Below, one piece after another: positions 7,639 through 15,688 of a DNA stretch of 64,000 nucleotides. The notes under the pieces are model-generated. The model had not been told where the DNA came from and did not search any database. It worked only from the letters and a program-made list of their open reading frames with translations. Origin of the DNA: Tumebacillus permanentifrigoris (lineage in GTDB: Bacteria; Bacillota; Bacilli; Tumebacillales; Tumebacillaceae); NCBI RefSeq assembly GCF_003148565.1, contig NZ_QGGL01000006.1, forward strand, positions 62,001-126,000. Reading direction: 5' to 3'. A program made the position numbers and the translations under genes. Every line of letters starts with the position of its first letter. Position 1 is the first letter of the stretch.

Positions 7639-8001
7639 ATGGGGGAGATGACGATCCAAAGTTTGGTGAACAGCGCGTTGTTACTTCTGTTGCAGATTGC
7701 GGTGGTGTCGGGTTTGATCCTGCTCAAGCGCTGGAAACTGCAGATGGAAGCGTATTACGCGAAGCAGACCACGGTGCAGCAACGCGAGTTGCTCGCCTTG
7801 GTCGGCAACGAAGCGTTCCACTATGCGGAGCAAGTTTTTGCCCAGCACGATGGCCCTGCCAAGCTCAATGAGGCTGTCAAGTACGTGCTCGACCGTGCAA
7901 CCTCTCATCGTCTGCAGGTCACCTATCCAGAGGTGCGGGCAGTGATTGAGAAGGCGTGGGCAGAATTTGAAATACAAAAATCACAAAAGCAAGCAGCCTA
8001 A
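7639..8001 (+). CDS. Phage-type holin, LLH family
   Basis: This 120-residue protein has one N-terminal transmembrane helix (SALLLLLQIAVVSGLILL) followed by a long charged helix. This is the pattern of LLH/Phage_holin_6_1 proteins. The gene starts 5 bp after the amidase stop, with AAAGGTGGGG ahead of its ATG. Amidase plus holin is a phage lysis arrangement, but no other phage genes are near, which suggests a domesticated module, perhaps acting in spore release or cell-wall turnover. The family call rests on topology, length and context. Confidence 0.7.
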   Translation: MGEMTIQSLVNSALLLLLQIAVVSGLILLKRWKLQMEAYYAKQTTVQQRELLALVGNEAFHYAEQVFAQHDGPAKLNEAVKYVLDRATSHRLQVTYPEVRAVIEKAWAEFEIQKSQKQAA

Positions 8002-8032
8002 AAGGACGGCCCTACTGAGGGCCGTCCTTTTT
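8001..8032 (+). terminator. Terminator of the amidase-holin operon
   Basis: AAAGGACGGCCC (8001-8012) pairs perfectly with GGGCCGTCCTTT (8019-8030), followed by T. Confidence 0.9.
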
Positions 8033-8073
8033 ATATACAAATTATGAGGGAGAGTGTATGACTGCGAGTGCGG

Positions 8074-8742
8074 CTACGGCTGCATCTGCGGACTGGTGTT
8101 GCCGCCAAATGTGCTCTGGATGAACTGGCTGAACTCTTGCAGATGCGGGGTCATGTTGCCGCCGCGCGCGATGTAGTGTTTGTAGCCGCTAAGTTTTTGG
8201 ACCTGATCGACGTTGGCGGTGATGTAGACTTGCTGGACACCCTTCACGTTGGCCCGGACGATGTCGGTGATTTTCTGCTTCGTCGCATCGTCGATGTTGC
8301 CGCTGATCGTGCTGTACGGACCTTCATGCGTATGCGCGGGTTCTAGCCCTTCGGCTTGCATCTGTTGCACGCTCATCCCCGTCGCCGTGTTCGGGCTCTG
8401 CGGTGTGCCCCACGGCATGTCGTTCCAGTTGTCACCGGATTGCATCGCCATGTCGGGCGTGTGCTCTTTGCCCACATTGACCACACCCACATAGGCATTG
8501 CCGTCGTGTACGAGAACGGTCGCATTGCGCAGTCCGGCTGTTGCATTCAACTTGTGGTCGAGATCTTGGCGTGCGAGCACGCCCGCACTTTCCCGGTTGA
8601 TTTTCGGCCCGTTGGAAGCACCAGGTGTGTCGAGGCTGTTGATGCGCGCATTGTTTTTGGCGTTGTTTTGCCCACAACCGACCCATGTCACGGCCATCGT
8701 CACCGCGAGCAAGGCGGTTCCCAACTTACGTATGAGAGCCAT
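8074..8742 (-). CDS. YhcN/YlaJ-family sporulation lipoprotein
   Basis: The signal peptide ends in a lipobox (TWVGC, Cys near residue 23), then a low-complexity Asn-rich linker. The body is the YhcN/YlaJ domain: NATVLVHDGNAYVGV, and the late TKQKITDIVRANVKGVQQVYITAN segment. Members are lipoproteins of the spore inner membrane or forespore that affect germination and outgrowth. AAGGGAGGG precedes the ATG. It reads away from the aminotransferase on the same strand, 22 bp after that gene's stop, so the two could share a transcript. Confidence 0.85.
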   Translation of the reverse strand: MALIRKLGTALLAVTMAVTWVGCGQNNAKNNARINSLDTPGASNGPKINRESAGVLARQDLDHKLNATAGLRNATVLVHDGNAYVGVVNVGKEHTPDMAMQSGDNWNDMPWGTPQSPNTATGMSVQQMQAEGLEPAHTHEGPYSTISGNIDDATKQKITDIVRANVKGVQQVYITANVDQVQKLSGYKHYIARGGNMTPHLQEFSQFIQSTFGGNTSPQMQP

Positions 8743-8764
8743 CTCGAGATCCCTCCCTTAAAAG

Positions 8765-9967
8765 TTAGTGTGTTGTCACACCTGCCAGTTTGACAATCGC
8801 AGCACAGATGCGATCGATGCCTTTTTCAACATTCACGTACTCGGTGGTCAACGAGATCCGCACATACCCTTCACCGGTCTCACCAAAGGCCGTTCCGGGC
8901 GCGACCACAACGCTGTAATCGTCCAGTAGCAGGTTGGCAAAATCCATCGAGGTTGAGCCCTTTGGAACGGGGACCCAGAGGTAGACCGTCGCCTCTGGTT
9001 TGTGTACATCCCAGCCGATCTCTTGAAACTTTTTGACTGCGTAGTCGCGGCGACGTTGGTACTCCGCTCGTTGTTGATCGAGAAAGTCGGTGTGCGTCAC
9101 ATGCTCCAACGCCTCCACACCTGCAAATTGAATCGGAGCAAAGATTCCCGAGTTGATATGCGACTGCACCACGAGCAGGGAGTTGATCACTTCTTCATTG
9201 CCCACCGCAGCTCCTAGACGCCAGCCCGCCATGTTAAAAGACTTGGAAAATGTAAAAAATTCCACCCCTGCTGCTTTCCCGCCTTCGAACTCCAACAAGC
9301 TTTTCGGTTTGTTGCCATCGAAGTAGGTTTCGGCATAGGCATGGTCATAACAGAGCAGGATCTCGTTGTCGGTGCAGAACTGGATCGCCTTTTTCATATA
9401 CGCGGGCGGTGCCAGCACGCCGGTCGGGTTGTTCGGGTAGTTGAGGAACAGGATCTTGGCGCGTTTGCGCTGCTCTGCGGTCAGCGCGTCGAGGTCTGGC
9501 AGGTAGCCGTTTTGCTTGGTCAACGGCATCCGCAGGATATCACCTCCGGCAAAAAACACACCGTCGTTGTAAGCTGGGAAGCTTGGATCAGGCACGAGGC
9601 CGATATCCCCCCGCTGCAGATAGGCCAGCGAGATGTGGAACAGACCTTCCTTGGAACCGAGCAAAGCCAGCACTTCGGTCTCCGGGTTCACGTCAACACC
9701 GAAGCGTTCCTTGTAGTACTTGGCGATGTGCTGGCGGAGAAAAAGCGAGCCACGGAAGGCTGGGTAGTGATGGTTTTCCGGGTCGGCCGCCGTTTCTTGC
9801 AAGCGCTTGACGATCGAATCAGGTGTCGGATGGTCTGGGTCTGCTTTTCCGAAATCCACGATGTCGGTGCGACCCATCTCGCGGTACTTGTAGACTTTTT
9901 CATCGAGAATTGAAAACACATAAGGGGCAAGCCCCGCTAGTTTCTCTGATTTTATCAGCCTTCTCAC
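8765..9967 (-). CDS. PLP-dependent aminotransferase, LL-diaminopimelate aminotransferase-like
   Basis: This 400-residue fold-type I class I/II aminotransferase carries FLNYPNNPTG for cofactor and substrate binding, CYDHAYAE for the pyridine-ring Asp, and FSKSFNMAGWRLG with the Schiff-base Lys. The opening SEKLAGLAPYVFSILDEK and the NMAGWR signature are shared with LL-DAP and related aminotransferases (DapL/PatA group). The exact amino donor cannot be read from sequence. The start is GTG at 9967; the ribosome site is weak, so the N-terminus is somewhat uncertain. It is divergent from the ABC transporter, with the 24-bp palindrome in the shared intergenic space. Confidence 0.85.
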   Translation of the reverse strand: MRRLIKSEKLAGLAPYVFSILDEKVYKYREMGRTDIVDFGKADPDHPTPDSIVKRLQETAADPENHHYPAFRGSLFLRQHIAKYYKERFGVDVNPETEVLALLGSKEGLFHISLAYLQRGDIGLVPDPSFPAYNDGVFFAGGDILRMPLTKQNGYLPDLDALTAEQRKRAKILFLNYPNNPTGVLAPPAYMKKAIQFCTDNEILLCYDHAYAETYFDGNKPKSLLEFEGGKAAGVEFFTFSKSFNMAGWRLGAAVGNEEVINSLLVVQSHINSGIFAPIQFAGVEALEHVTHTDFLDQQRAEYQRRRDYAVKKFQEIGWDVHKPEATVYLWVPVPKGSTSMDFANLLLDDYSVVVAPGTAFGETGEGYVRISLTTEYVNVEKGIDRICAAIVKLAGVTTH

Positions 9968-10050
9968 CCCGTTTCGCAGAAGTTGATGCGCACGCGCTTA
10001 GTGTGTCCGAAAATCTCTTGTGTAACAGAGGGAGCTGTGATATCCTTTCC

Positions 10051-10074
10051 TTAGATAATTAGAAAATTGTCTAA
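10051..10074. promoter_or_regulatory. 24-bp palindrome upstream of ABC exporter, operator-like
   Basis: TTAGATAATT (10051-10060) and AATTGTCTAA (10065-10074) are inverted repeats with a single mismatch around a 4-bp centre. It lies 21 bp before the ABC ATPase start and within the divergent promoter region. No regulator gene is adjacent, so the binding protein is unknown. Confidence 0.5.
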
Positions 10075-10095
10075 ATCTCGAAGGGTGGGGTATGA

Positions 10096-11007
10096 ATGAA
10101 CCAACCTTACATACAGGTCGAGCACGTCAGCAAGCGTTTTGGCGCTCAACAAGTGCTCGATGACATGAACTTTACGGTTCGCCGAGGCGAGATCGTCGGA
10201 TTGTTAGGGCCGAACGGATCGGGCAAGACGACGATGATCCGCCTGCTCAACGGCGTGATCCTGCCAGATCGCGGGACGATCCGCGTCGGAACGCACAACC
10301 CAGCACTTGATGGCGATCCGATCCGCCGCCAGAGCGGCATCTTGACCGAAGGGGCCGGACTGTACCATGAATTGAGCGGGCTGGAGAATCTGAAGTTCTT
10401 CGCCAAACTCCACGGTGTGCAGGACAAACAGCGACTGCTCGACTTGCTGGAGCAGTTCGATCTAACTGCGCACATGCACAAACTGGTCGGCACCTACTCC
10501 ACGGGGATGAAAAAGCGCCTCGGCCTCGCCAAAGCGCTGATCCATCGCCCGGAACTGTTGTTCCTCGATGAGCCGACCAACGGGCTCGATCCAGAAGGCA
10601 TCCAATTGGTCATGAAGTACATCCGTGACTTGAATCGTGCAGAGGGTACGACCATCCTGCTCTGCTCACATGTCCTGCATACGATCGAAGAGGTTTGCCA
10701 CGCGTACATCTTTATGGAAAACGGACGCGTGCTGGAGCAAGGAACCAACCGAGAGATCGAGGACAAGTATGTGACAGAGACGATCCTGCGCGTCGAGACG
10801 GGCTTGGTTCCAACCGGCGAGATGTTCGCCGGAGTGCCGGTGCAGCGAGTGGGATCGCAGAGCTTGCAATTTACGCTTCCGAACAAGGCGGCGATCACGC
10901 CGTTGTTGCAAGCGATTCTGCGCGAATCGTGGGTACACGAAGCGGTGATCACCAACCGTGACTTGGAAGCCCTGTATTTCAAAGTGAGGAGGGAGTCTCA
11001 TGAATAA
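10096..11007 (+). CDS. ABC transporter ATP-binding protein (NatA-like)
   Basis: This 303-residue nucleotide-binding subunit of an ABC-2 exporter has Walker A GPNGSGKTT, signature YSTGMKKRLGLAKAL (an STGM variant usual in NatA/DrrA types), Walker B LLFLDEPTNGLDP and H-loop CSHVLHT. The ~90-residue C-terminal extension is typical of the DrrA/NatA group. Its stop overlaps the permease start by 8 bp. Substrates of such pairs range from Na+ to antibiotics; none can be assigned here. Confidence 0.92.
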   Translation: MNQPYIQVEHVSKRFGAQQVLDDMNFTVRRGEIVGLLGPNGSGKTTMIRLLNGVILPDRGTIRVGTHNPALDGDPIRRQSGILTEGAGLYHELSGLENLKFFAKLHGVQDKQRLLDLLEQFDLTAHMHKLVGTYSTGMKKRLGLAKALIHRPELLFLDEPTNGLDPEGIQLVMKYIRDLNRAEGTTILLCSHVLHTIEEVCHAYIFMENGRVLEQGTNREIEDKYVTETILRVETGLVPTGEMFAGVPVQRVGSQSLQFTLPNKAAITPLLQAILRESWVHEAVITNRDLEALYFKVRRESHE

Positions 11008-11836
11008 GACCGCAATCTGGGCGATTGCCTGCAAAGACATTCGCTCGATGACATCGAATAAACAGATCTGGGTTTCGATGATCATCCTGCCGTTGTTATT
11101 CGGACTGCTATTCCCCGCCGGAGCGGTGCTGTTCGGTAAAAACATCGACCTCTCGTCACCCAAAAGCACCAAGTTGCTCAACTCGTTCACGTCCAATATG
11201 CCCGAACAGTTACAAGCCATGATGAGTATGAACCCACCGCTGACCGCCAATGAGCAACTGATTTACTTTTTCCTGAACTATACGTGCCCGTCGCTGTTCC
11301 TGTTGATTCCGTTGATCACCACGACGATGATCGCGGCAAACTCGATGGTCGGGGAGAAGGAACGGCGCACGATGGAGAGTTTGTTGTTTGCACCGATTTC
11401 CGTGATCGATCTGTTCCTCGGGAAAGTGCTGTCCGCACTGGTTCCGGCGCTGGCGATCTCGTTTGGGACCTTTCTCGGATTTACGGTCTTGATGGATGGT
11501 TTGACGTACAACATCTTTCATGAGCTGATCTTCCCCAATGCCAATTGGTTGATCCTGATGTTCTGGGTGATTCCGACGCTGACGTTATGTGTGATCCTCT
11601 TCAACGTCTTGATCTCCGCACGGGTGAAAACCTTCCAAGCGGCACAGAATCTCTCCGGTGTGATCGTGCTCCCGATCGTCGCCTTGATGGTGAGCAACTC
11701 CACAGGGTTGCTGCTCTTCGGGCCGATTCCATTGCTTGTGCTCGGCGCGGTGTTGCTCGTGATCGGGCTGTTGTTCCTGACGCGGATTGCCAAGTGGAAC
11801 CAGCGACATGTGTTGTTTGAGAAGCAAATTCATTAG
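11000..11836 (+). CDS. ABC-2 type permease (NatB-like)
   Basis: Membrane subunit (278 aa) partnering the ATPase just upstream. The N-terminal helix follows a cytoplasmic start (ACKDIRSMTSNKQIW). A large extracellular loop at about residues 45-90 follows, then five more hydrophobic segments including LFLLIPLITTTMIAANSMVG and the conserved GEKERRTMESLLFAPIS. That GEKERxTxExLL motif is characteristic of ABC-2 export permeases. Translation is coupled to the ATPase by the 8-bp overlap. Confidence 0.9.
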   Translation: MNKTAIWAIACKDIRSMTSNKQIWVSMIILPLLFGLLFPAGAVLFGKNIDLSSPKSTKLLNSFTSNMPEQLQAMMSMNPPLTANEQLIYFFLNYTCPSLFLLIPLITTTMIAANSMVGEKERRTMESLLFAPISVIDLFLGKVLSALVPALAISFGTFLGFTVLMDGLTYNIFHELIFPNANWLILMFWVIPTLTLCVILFNVLISARVKTFQAAQNLSGVIVLPIVALMVSNSTGLLLFGPIPLLVLGAVLLVIGLLFLTRIAKWNQRHVLFEKQIH

Positions 11837-11840
11837 TAGA

Positions 11841-11877
11841 AAAAGCACCCAAACCGCGTCCGGTTTGGGTGCTTTTT
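11841..11877 (+). terminator. Terminator of the ABC exporter operon
   Basis: AAAGCACCCAAACC pairs with GGTTTGGGTGCTTT across 11841-11876, followed by T6. Confidence 0.9.
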
Positions 11878-11921
11878 TGTTACAATGAAGGGGACGAACA
11901 GTACAGAGACGGAGGAACAAC

Positions 11922-12362
11922 ATGAGCGAGATGCGGGAAGTGACCATCTATACGGACGGAGCCTGCTCCGGCAATCCAGGTCCAGGTGGATGGGGTGCGG
12001 TGTTGATGTTTGGGGAACATTTGAAGGAACTGTCGGGTGGGGAGAAGCTCACGACGAACAACCAGATGGAGTTGCTAGGTGTGATCGAGGCCTTGAAAGT
12101 CTTGAAGTATCCGTGCAAAGTCAATGTGTACAGCGACAGTGCGTATGTGATCAACTGTTTCAAGAGCAGATGGTATGTGAACTGGGAGAAGAACGGATGG
12201 GTAAACTCCAAAAAAGAGCCCGTTTCCAATCAAGAATTGTGGATGGAATTGCTGAAGTTGTACCGCTTCCACAACGTCACATGGAACAAAGTCAAAGGGC
12301 ATAGTGGTGACAAGTGGAACGAGCGCTGTGATGAACTTGCACGCGCTGCAGTGCCACGGTAA
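11922..12362 (+). CDS. rnhA: Ribonuclease HI
   Basis: Degrades the RNA strand of RNA-DNA hybrids. The acidic catalytic set is in place: D12 (YTDGACSGNPGPGGWG), E50 (NNQMEL), D72 (SDSAYV) and D137 (CDELA), plus the flexible-loop His near 127 (KGHSGD). At 146 residues it is normal for E. coli-type RNase HI, including the basic handle region. Many Bacilli rely on RnhB/RnhC and inactive HI forms; this copy keeps all active-site residues. It is followed closely by queG. Confidence 0.95.
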   Translation: MSEMREVTIYTDGACSGNPGPGGWGAVLMFGEHLKELSGGEKLTTNNQMELLGVIEALKVLKYPCKVNVYSDSAYVINCFKSRWYVNWEKNGWVNSKKEPVSNQELWMELLKLYRFHNVTWNKVKGHSGDKWNERCDELARAAVPR

Positions 12363-12382
12363 GATGGGAGGAGAGTTTGTGG

Positions 12383-13522
12383 ATGGCGGGGTATGAAATC
12401 GACAATGCAACGATCAGACAGCTGGCAGAGGAGTTGGGGATCGACGGGATCGGGGTGACGACGGCAGAGCCGTTTGCCGAGTTGGAGGAACAGCTCACCA
12501 ACTACCGTGATCTCGGCCATGAATCAGGCTTTGAGCATCCGGTGATTCAGGAGCGCATCGACCCGCGCCAGACGTGGCCCAACGCCCAATCGATCATCGC
12601 CATCGCGATGGGGTACCGCACGGAGCAGTATGTCGGAGCCAAAAAGCCCGCAGGATTGCGCGGGCAGATGTCGGTGTATGCATGGGGGATGGATTACCAT
12701 CAGGTGTTGAAGCAGAAGCTGGACCAACTGGGGAAACGTCTACAAGAGCTGCTCGGGCGACCGATTGAGATCTACAACACAGTCGATACCGGCCCGCTCG
12801 TCGATCGTGCTGTGGCCCAGCGCTGTGGAATCGGATGGTTGGGGAAGAACTGCTCGATCATCACCGATACGCACGGGTCGTGGGTTTTTCTCGGGCAACT
12901 GGTCACCGACATCTCGATTGAGCCAAACGTCCCGTCTCCACCGCCACAATGCGGCGATTGCCCGGACTTATGCTTGAAGGCCTGCCCGACCAAGGCATTG
13001 GTGAACCCGTTCATGACCGATTCCAGCAAGTGTTTGTCCTACATCACGCAGATGAAGGGCTTCGTCCCAGAGCAGTACCGCGCCAAGTTGGGACGCCGAC
13101 TCTGGGGGTGTGACACCTGCCAAGTCGTCTGCCCGAAGAACAAGGACGTGGCATTTGGGACCGCGATCGAGTTTGATCCAGAACCGGAATATGCGTTCCC
13201 GGACTTGATGCGGTTGCTCGACCTCTCCAACAAGCAGTTCCGCCGCGAGTACGGCACATCGGCTGCCGCGTGGCGCGGGGTGAAAGTCATGCAGCGCAAT
13301 GCGATCATCGCGCTGGGCAACATGCGCGAGACACAAGCGATTGCGCGCCTGTTGGAACTTCTCAGCCAGGACGAACGCCCGGAGATTCGCGGCACCATCG
13401 CGTGGGCGCTGAAAAAAATCGATCCTGACGCGACCCGAGAGGCAGTCGCGCATGCCTATGAAGTAGAGGAACACGCAGAGGCTAAACAAGAAATGGCTTG
13501 GGCGATCGAAGACCCAGCCTAA
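12383..13522 (+). CDS. queG: Epoxyqueuosine reductase
   Basis: Catalyses the last step of queuosine synthesis in tRNA, using cobalamin and two [4Fe-4S] clusters. The ferredoxin cysteines are visible: CGDCPDLCLKACPTKAL and LWGCDTCQVVCPKN. The N-terminal cobalamin-binding part contains VDTGPLVDRAVAQRCGIGWLG. The C-terminal ~90 residues form HEAT-like repeats (AIIALGNMRETQAIARLLEL) that grip tRNA. I chose ATG 12383 with GGGAGGAGAG upstream; an in-frame TTG at 12377 is possible. It is 20 bp after rnhA, probably one operon. Confidence 0.95.
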   Translation: MAGYEIDNATIRQLAEELGIDGIGVTTAEPFAELEEQLTNYRDLGHESGFEHPVIQERIDPRQTWPNAQSIIAIAMGYRTEQYVGAKKPAGLRGQMSVYAWGMDYHQVLKQKLDQLGKRLQELLGRPIEIYNTVDTGPLVDRAVAQRCGIGWLGKNCSIITDTHGSWVFLGQLVTDISIEPNVPSPPPQCGDCPDLCLKACPTKALVNPFMTDSSKCLSYITQMKGFVPEQYRAKLGRRLWGCDTCQVVCPKNKDVAFGTAIEFDPEPEYAFPDLMRLLDLSNKQFRREYGTSAAAWRGVKVMQRNAIIALGNMRETQAIARLLELLSQDERPEIRGTIAWALKKIDPDATREAVAHAYEVEEHAEAKQEMAWAIEDPA

Positions 13523-13587
13523 GCTACTCGACAAAGAGGCCGACAGTTCTGCACATGCGGACGTTGGCGGGGGAGGATGTCTGTTCG

Positions 13588-14040
13588 ATGAAAGTAATCA
13601 GTGCTTGTCTCGTTGGCTGTCATTGCCGCTATGACGGTGGAAGCAAAACGTTCGATCCGTTTGTGAAAATGGTCGAGGACGGCGAGGCCGTTTTTGTCTG
13701 TCCTGAGCAGTTGGGAGGATTGGCGACCCCTAGACCTCCAGCACAGATCGTCGGCGGTACGGGCGAGGATGTCCTCGATGGCAACGCGAAAGTGGTGACC
13801 GACGCCGGAGTCGATGTGACTGCGGAGTTCGTACGTGGTGCACAGGATACCCTGCGCATGGCACAATTGGTCGGCGCCAAGGAAGCGATCCTCAAGGAAC
13901 GCAGCCCATCCTGTGGCTCGTCTGCGATTTATGACGGCACGTTCACCAAGGGCAAACGACCCGGTCACGGAGTCGCCGCCGCCTTGCTCGAACGACATGG
14001 GATCAAGGTCTATTCCGAAGAAACCTATCCGAACAAATAA
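13588..14040 (+). CDS. DUF523 protein, TudS-like iron-sulfur desulfidase
   Basis: This 150-residue protein has the DUF523 signature: ISACLVGCHCRYDGG at the N-terminus, VCPEQLGGL and ERSPSCGSS. Cys near residues 7, 38 and 109 are the likely [4Fe-4S] ligands. DUF523 members include TudS, which removes sulfur from thiouracil. By family this one may clear thiolated bases or a related thio-compound. It starts 65 bp after queG on the same strand behind GGGGGAGGA. Both handle modified nucleosides or bases with Fe-S clusters, which is suggestive but not proof of a link. Confidence 0.8.
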   Translation: MKVISACLVGCHCRYDGGSKTFDPFVKMVEDGEAVFVCPEQLGGLATPRPPAQIVGGTGEDVLDGNAKVVTDAGVDVTAEFVRGAQDTLRMAQLVGAKEAILKERSPSCGSSAIYDGTFTKGKRPGHGVAAALLERHGIKVYSEETYPNK

Positions 14041-14043
14041 ATA

Positions 14044-14094
14044 CGGTCAGCTCGTCACCGCCGCATGCGATCGACTTGCTGACCGAATTTTTTT
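14044..14094 (+). terminator. Terminator after the DUF523 gene
   Basis: CGGTCAGC (14044-14051) pairs with GCTGACCG (14078-14085), followed by AATTTTTTT. The 26-base loop overlaps the 3' end of the convergent coat-kinase gene. Confidence 0.65.
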
Positions 14095-15491
14095 AAAAAC
14101 GCTTGTCGCTTCGTCTCCTCCGCTTCCGCCAGCTCGTAATACCCCATGTGATGTGGGTCATGTCCGACCTCGTAATGTTGGTAGGAGATGCGCCAGAAGC
14201 GGTGTGGAAACACCAACAATCCGTACAGCAACACATACTCTGCTACGGTCAACAACCGCACGGCGTTGTAGTTGACCAAGGCATGCCGCAAGACATCCTC
14301 CTCCCAGTCCGCCCGCTGCAAGGCTCGGCGCACCAGATGCGCGAGATCGAGCGTGCGCGGACCGTAGGTGCAGAAGTCGAGGTCGATCAGGCAGACTTGC
14401 CCGATCGTGGTGTACACCATGTTGTACGGGGTCAGGTCGAGATGGCACAGCGGCGGATCGTCCTCTTCGTAGAGCAGATGTGCGCGCACATTCGGCCGCT
14501 TCATGACGGTTAGCGCTTGGTCGGCTTGCGCGATATACGCATCAACCAGACGCAGGAACTTCTTGTCGACCTCGTCAGGTCGACTTTTTGCTTTGGCGCG
14601 TTTTTTCCACATGTTGAATTCGTCCCGCCGATCTTGAAAGCGGTCGACGAGGTCGAAGATCATCGCTGGACGGTAGCCTTTGGGTTCATACCCGCGTGAG
14701 GCTTCGTGGAAGTCGGCCAACGTCCGCGCTGTCAGCGCCAACTGTGGCATCGAGCGGAAGTCGACTTCCTGTCCGCGCACCCATTGCGTGGCATAGTACG
14801 TTTCCCCGCCGACTTGCACGTAAGGCAATCCGTCTGTGGAGAGGACGAACGGTGCGTAGCGAGTGAACTTGCGGCTCTCCAGATAGAGAAACGATTCGTG
14901 CAGGAACTGGACTTGCTTCGGGCTGAGTTCGGTTTTTTTCAACGCGATCAGACCCTTGCTGGTGCGCAGGCGCAGGACAGGGCCGAACGGTTCGACTTTG
15001 GTGGCGGTGATCCCGTAAGCCTTGAGCGAGGCCGGGGAGAACCCGTGACGGCGAATCATCGAATGGACCGTGCTCAGCGAATCATCGTGGTCGGGACTGC
15101 CGAGGTCGCTTTTGCTTTGTGCGAGTGGTGCGAGGTTGCCGTGTCTGGGTTTGAGGTTGGACGTTTGGGTGGATCGTGAAGGCTTGGAGTTGGGGCGGGA
15201 TCGCTGGTGTGTTGTCGGGTGGGAGGAGGTGCGGGAGCGGGTTCTTTTTTTCTTTTTGCTCTCCTTGGGCGTTGGCTTGGCCGGAACGCCGTCGGAGGTA
15301 GACCAGGACCACCAGGAGGGGGGCTGACGCTTCTTGGGTGTGGAGGAAGCGTCAGCCTCATCCTTTTTTCCGTCGTCCTTCTTCTTGGACGAGGAGGAGG
15401 ATTTTTTGCCTTCTTTCATCCACTTGGGGGGCTTGGTCAATTCTTCCCACAAGTTTTTGAAGATATCGCTGCTCTTCTTGTTGTCAGCCAA
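14055..15491 (-). CDS. CotS-family spore coat kinase-like protein with basic N-terminal extension
   Basis: Residues ~150-478 carry an aminoglycoside-phosphotransferase-like kinase fold of the CotS/YtaA coat family. CHLDLTPYNMVY is the catalytic loop (HxDxxxxN) and LIDLDFC the metal-binding Asp. The first ~140 residues are unusual: Lys/Ser/Pro/Arg-rich low complexity (SSSSSKKKDDGKKDE, KESKKKKRTRSRTSS), likely disordered and perhaps a coat-targeting or nucleic-acid-binding tail. Start is TTG at 15491 behind a strong GGAGGTGATC. It is monocistronic and convergent with the DUF523 gene. CotS proteins sit in the inner coat; their substrate is unknown. Confidence 0.82.
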   Translation of the reverse strand: MADNKKSSDIFKNLWEELTKPPKWMKEGKKSSSSSKKKDDGKKDEADASSTPKKRQPPSWWSWSTSDGVPAKPTPKESKKKKRTRSRTSSHPTTHQRSRPNSKPSRSTQTSNLKPRHGNLAPLAQSKSDLGSPDHDDSLSTVHSMIRRHGFSPASLKAYGITATKVEPFGPVLRLRTSKGLIALKKTELSPKQVQFLHESFLYLESRKFTRYAPFVLSTDGLPYVQVGGETYYATQWVRGQEVDFRSMPQLALTARTLADFHEASRGYEPKGYRPAMIFDLVDRFQDRRDEFNMWKKRAKAKSRPDEVDKKFLRLVDAYIAQADQALTVMKRPNVRAHLLYEEDDPPLCHLDLTPYNMVYTTIGQVCLIDLDFCTYGPRTLDLAHLVRRALQRADWEEDVLRHALVNYNAVRLLTVAEYVLLYGLLVFPHRFWRISYQHYEVGHDPHHMGYYELAEAEETKRQAFLKKFGQQVDRMRR

Positions 15492-15623
15492 AGGAGATCA
15501 CCTCCACTGCCAGCATATGCGCGTGGGACTCCCTCTGACAGAGGCGTTTACTTCAGGTTTTCCGGTTTCGATGTGGGCGTTGTTGTTTTTGACGAACGGG
15601 ATGCCACCGACCCTATGTAAATG

Positions 15624-15669
15624 AAAAGGAGCAAGGCTCCGTCGCGAGGACGGAGCCTTGCTCCTTTTT
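15624..15669 (-). terminator. Terminator of the aconitase-isocitrate dehydrogenase operon
   Basis: A perfect 20-bp stem joins 15624-15643 and 15649-15668, with T residues on both outer sides. It lies 20 bp beyond the dehydrogenase stop on the minus strand. Confidence 0.9.
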
Positions 15670-15688
15670 AGTATACCAAATAGTTCTA

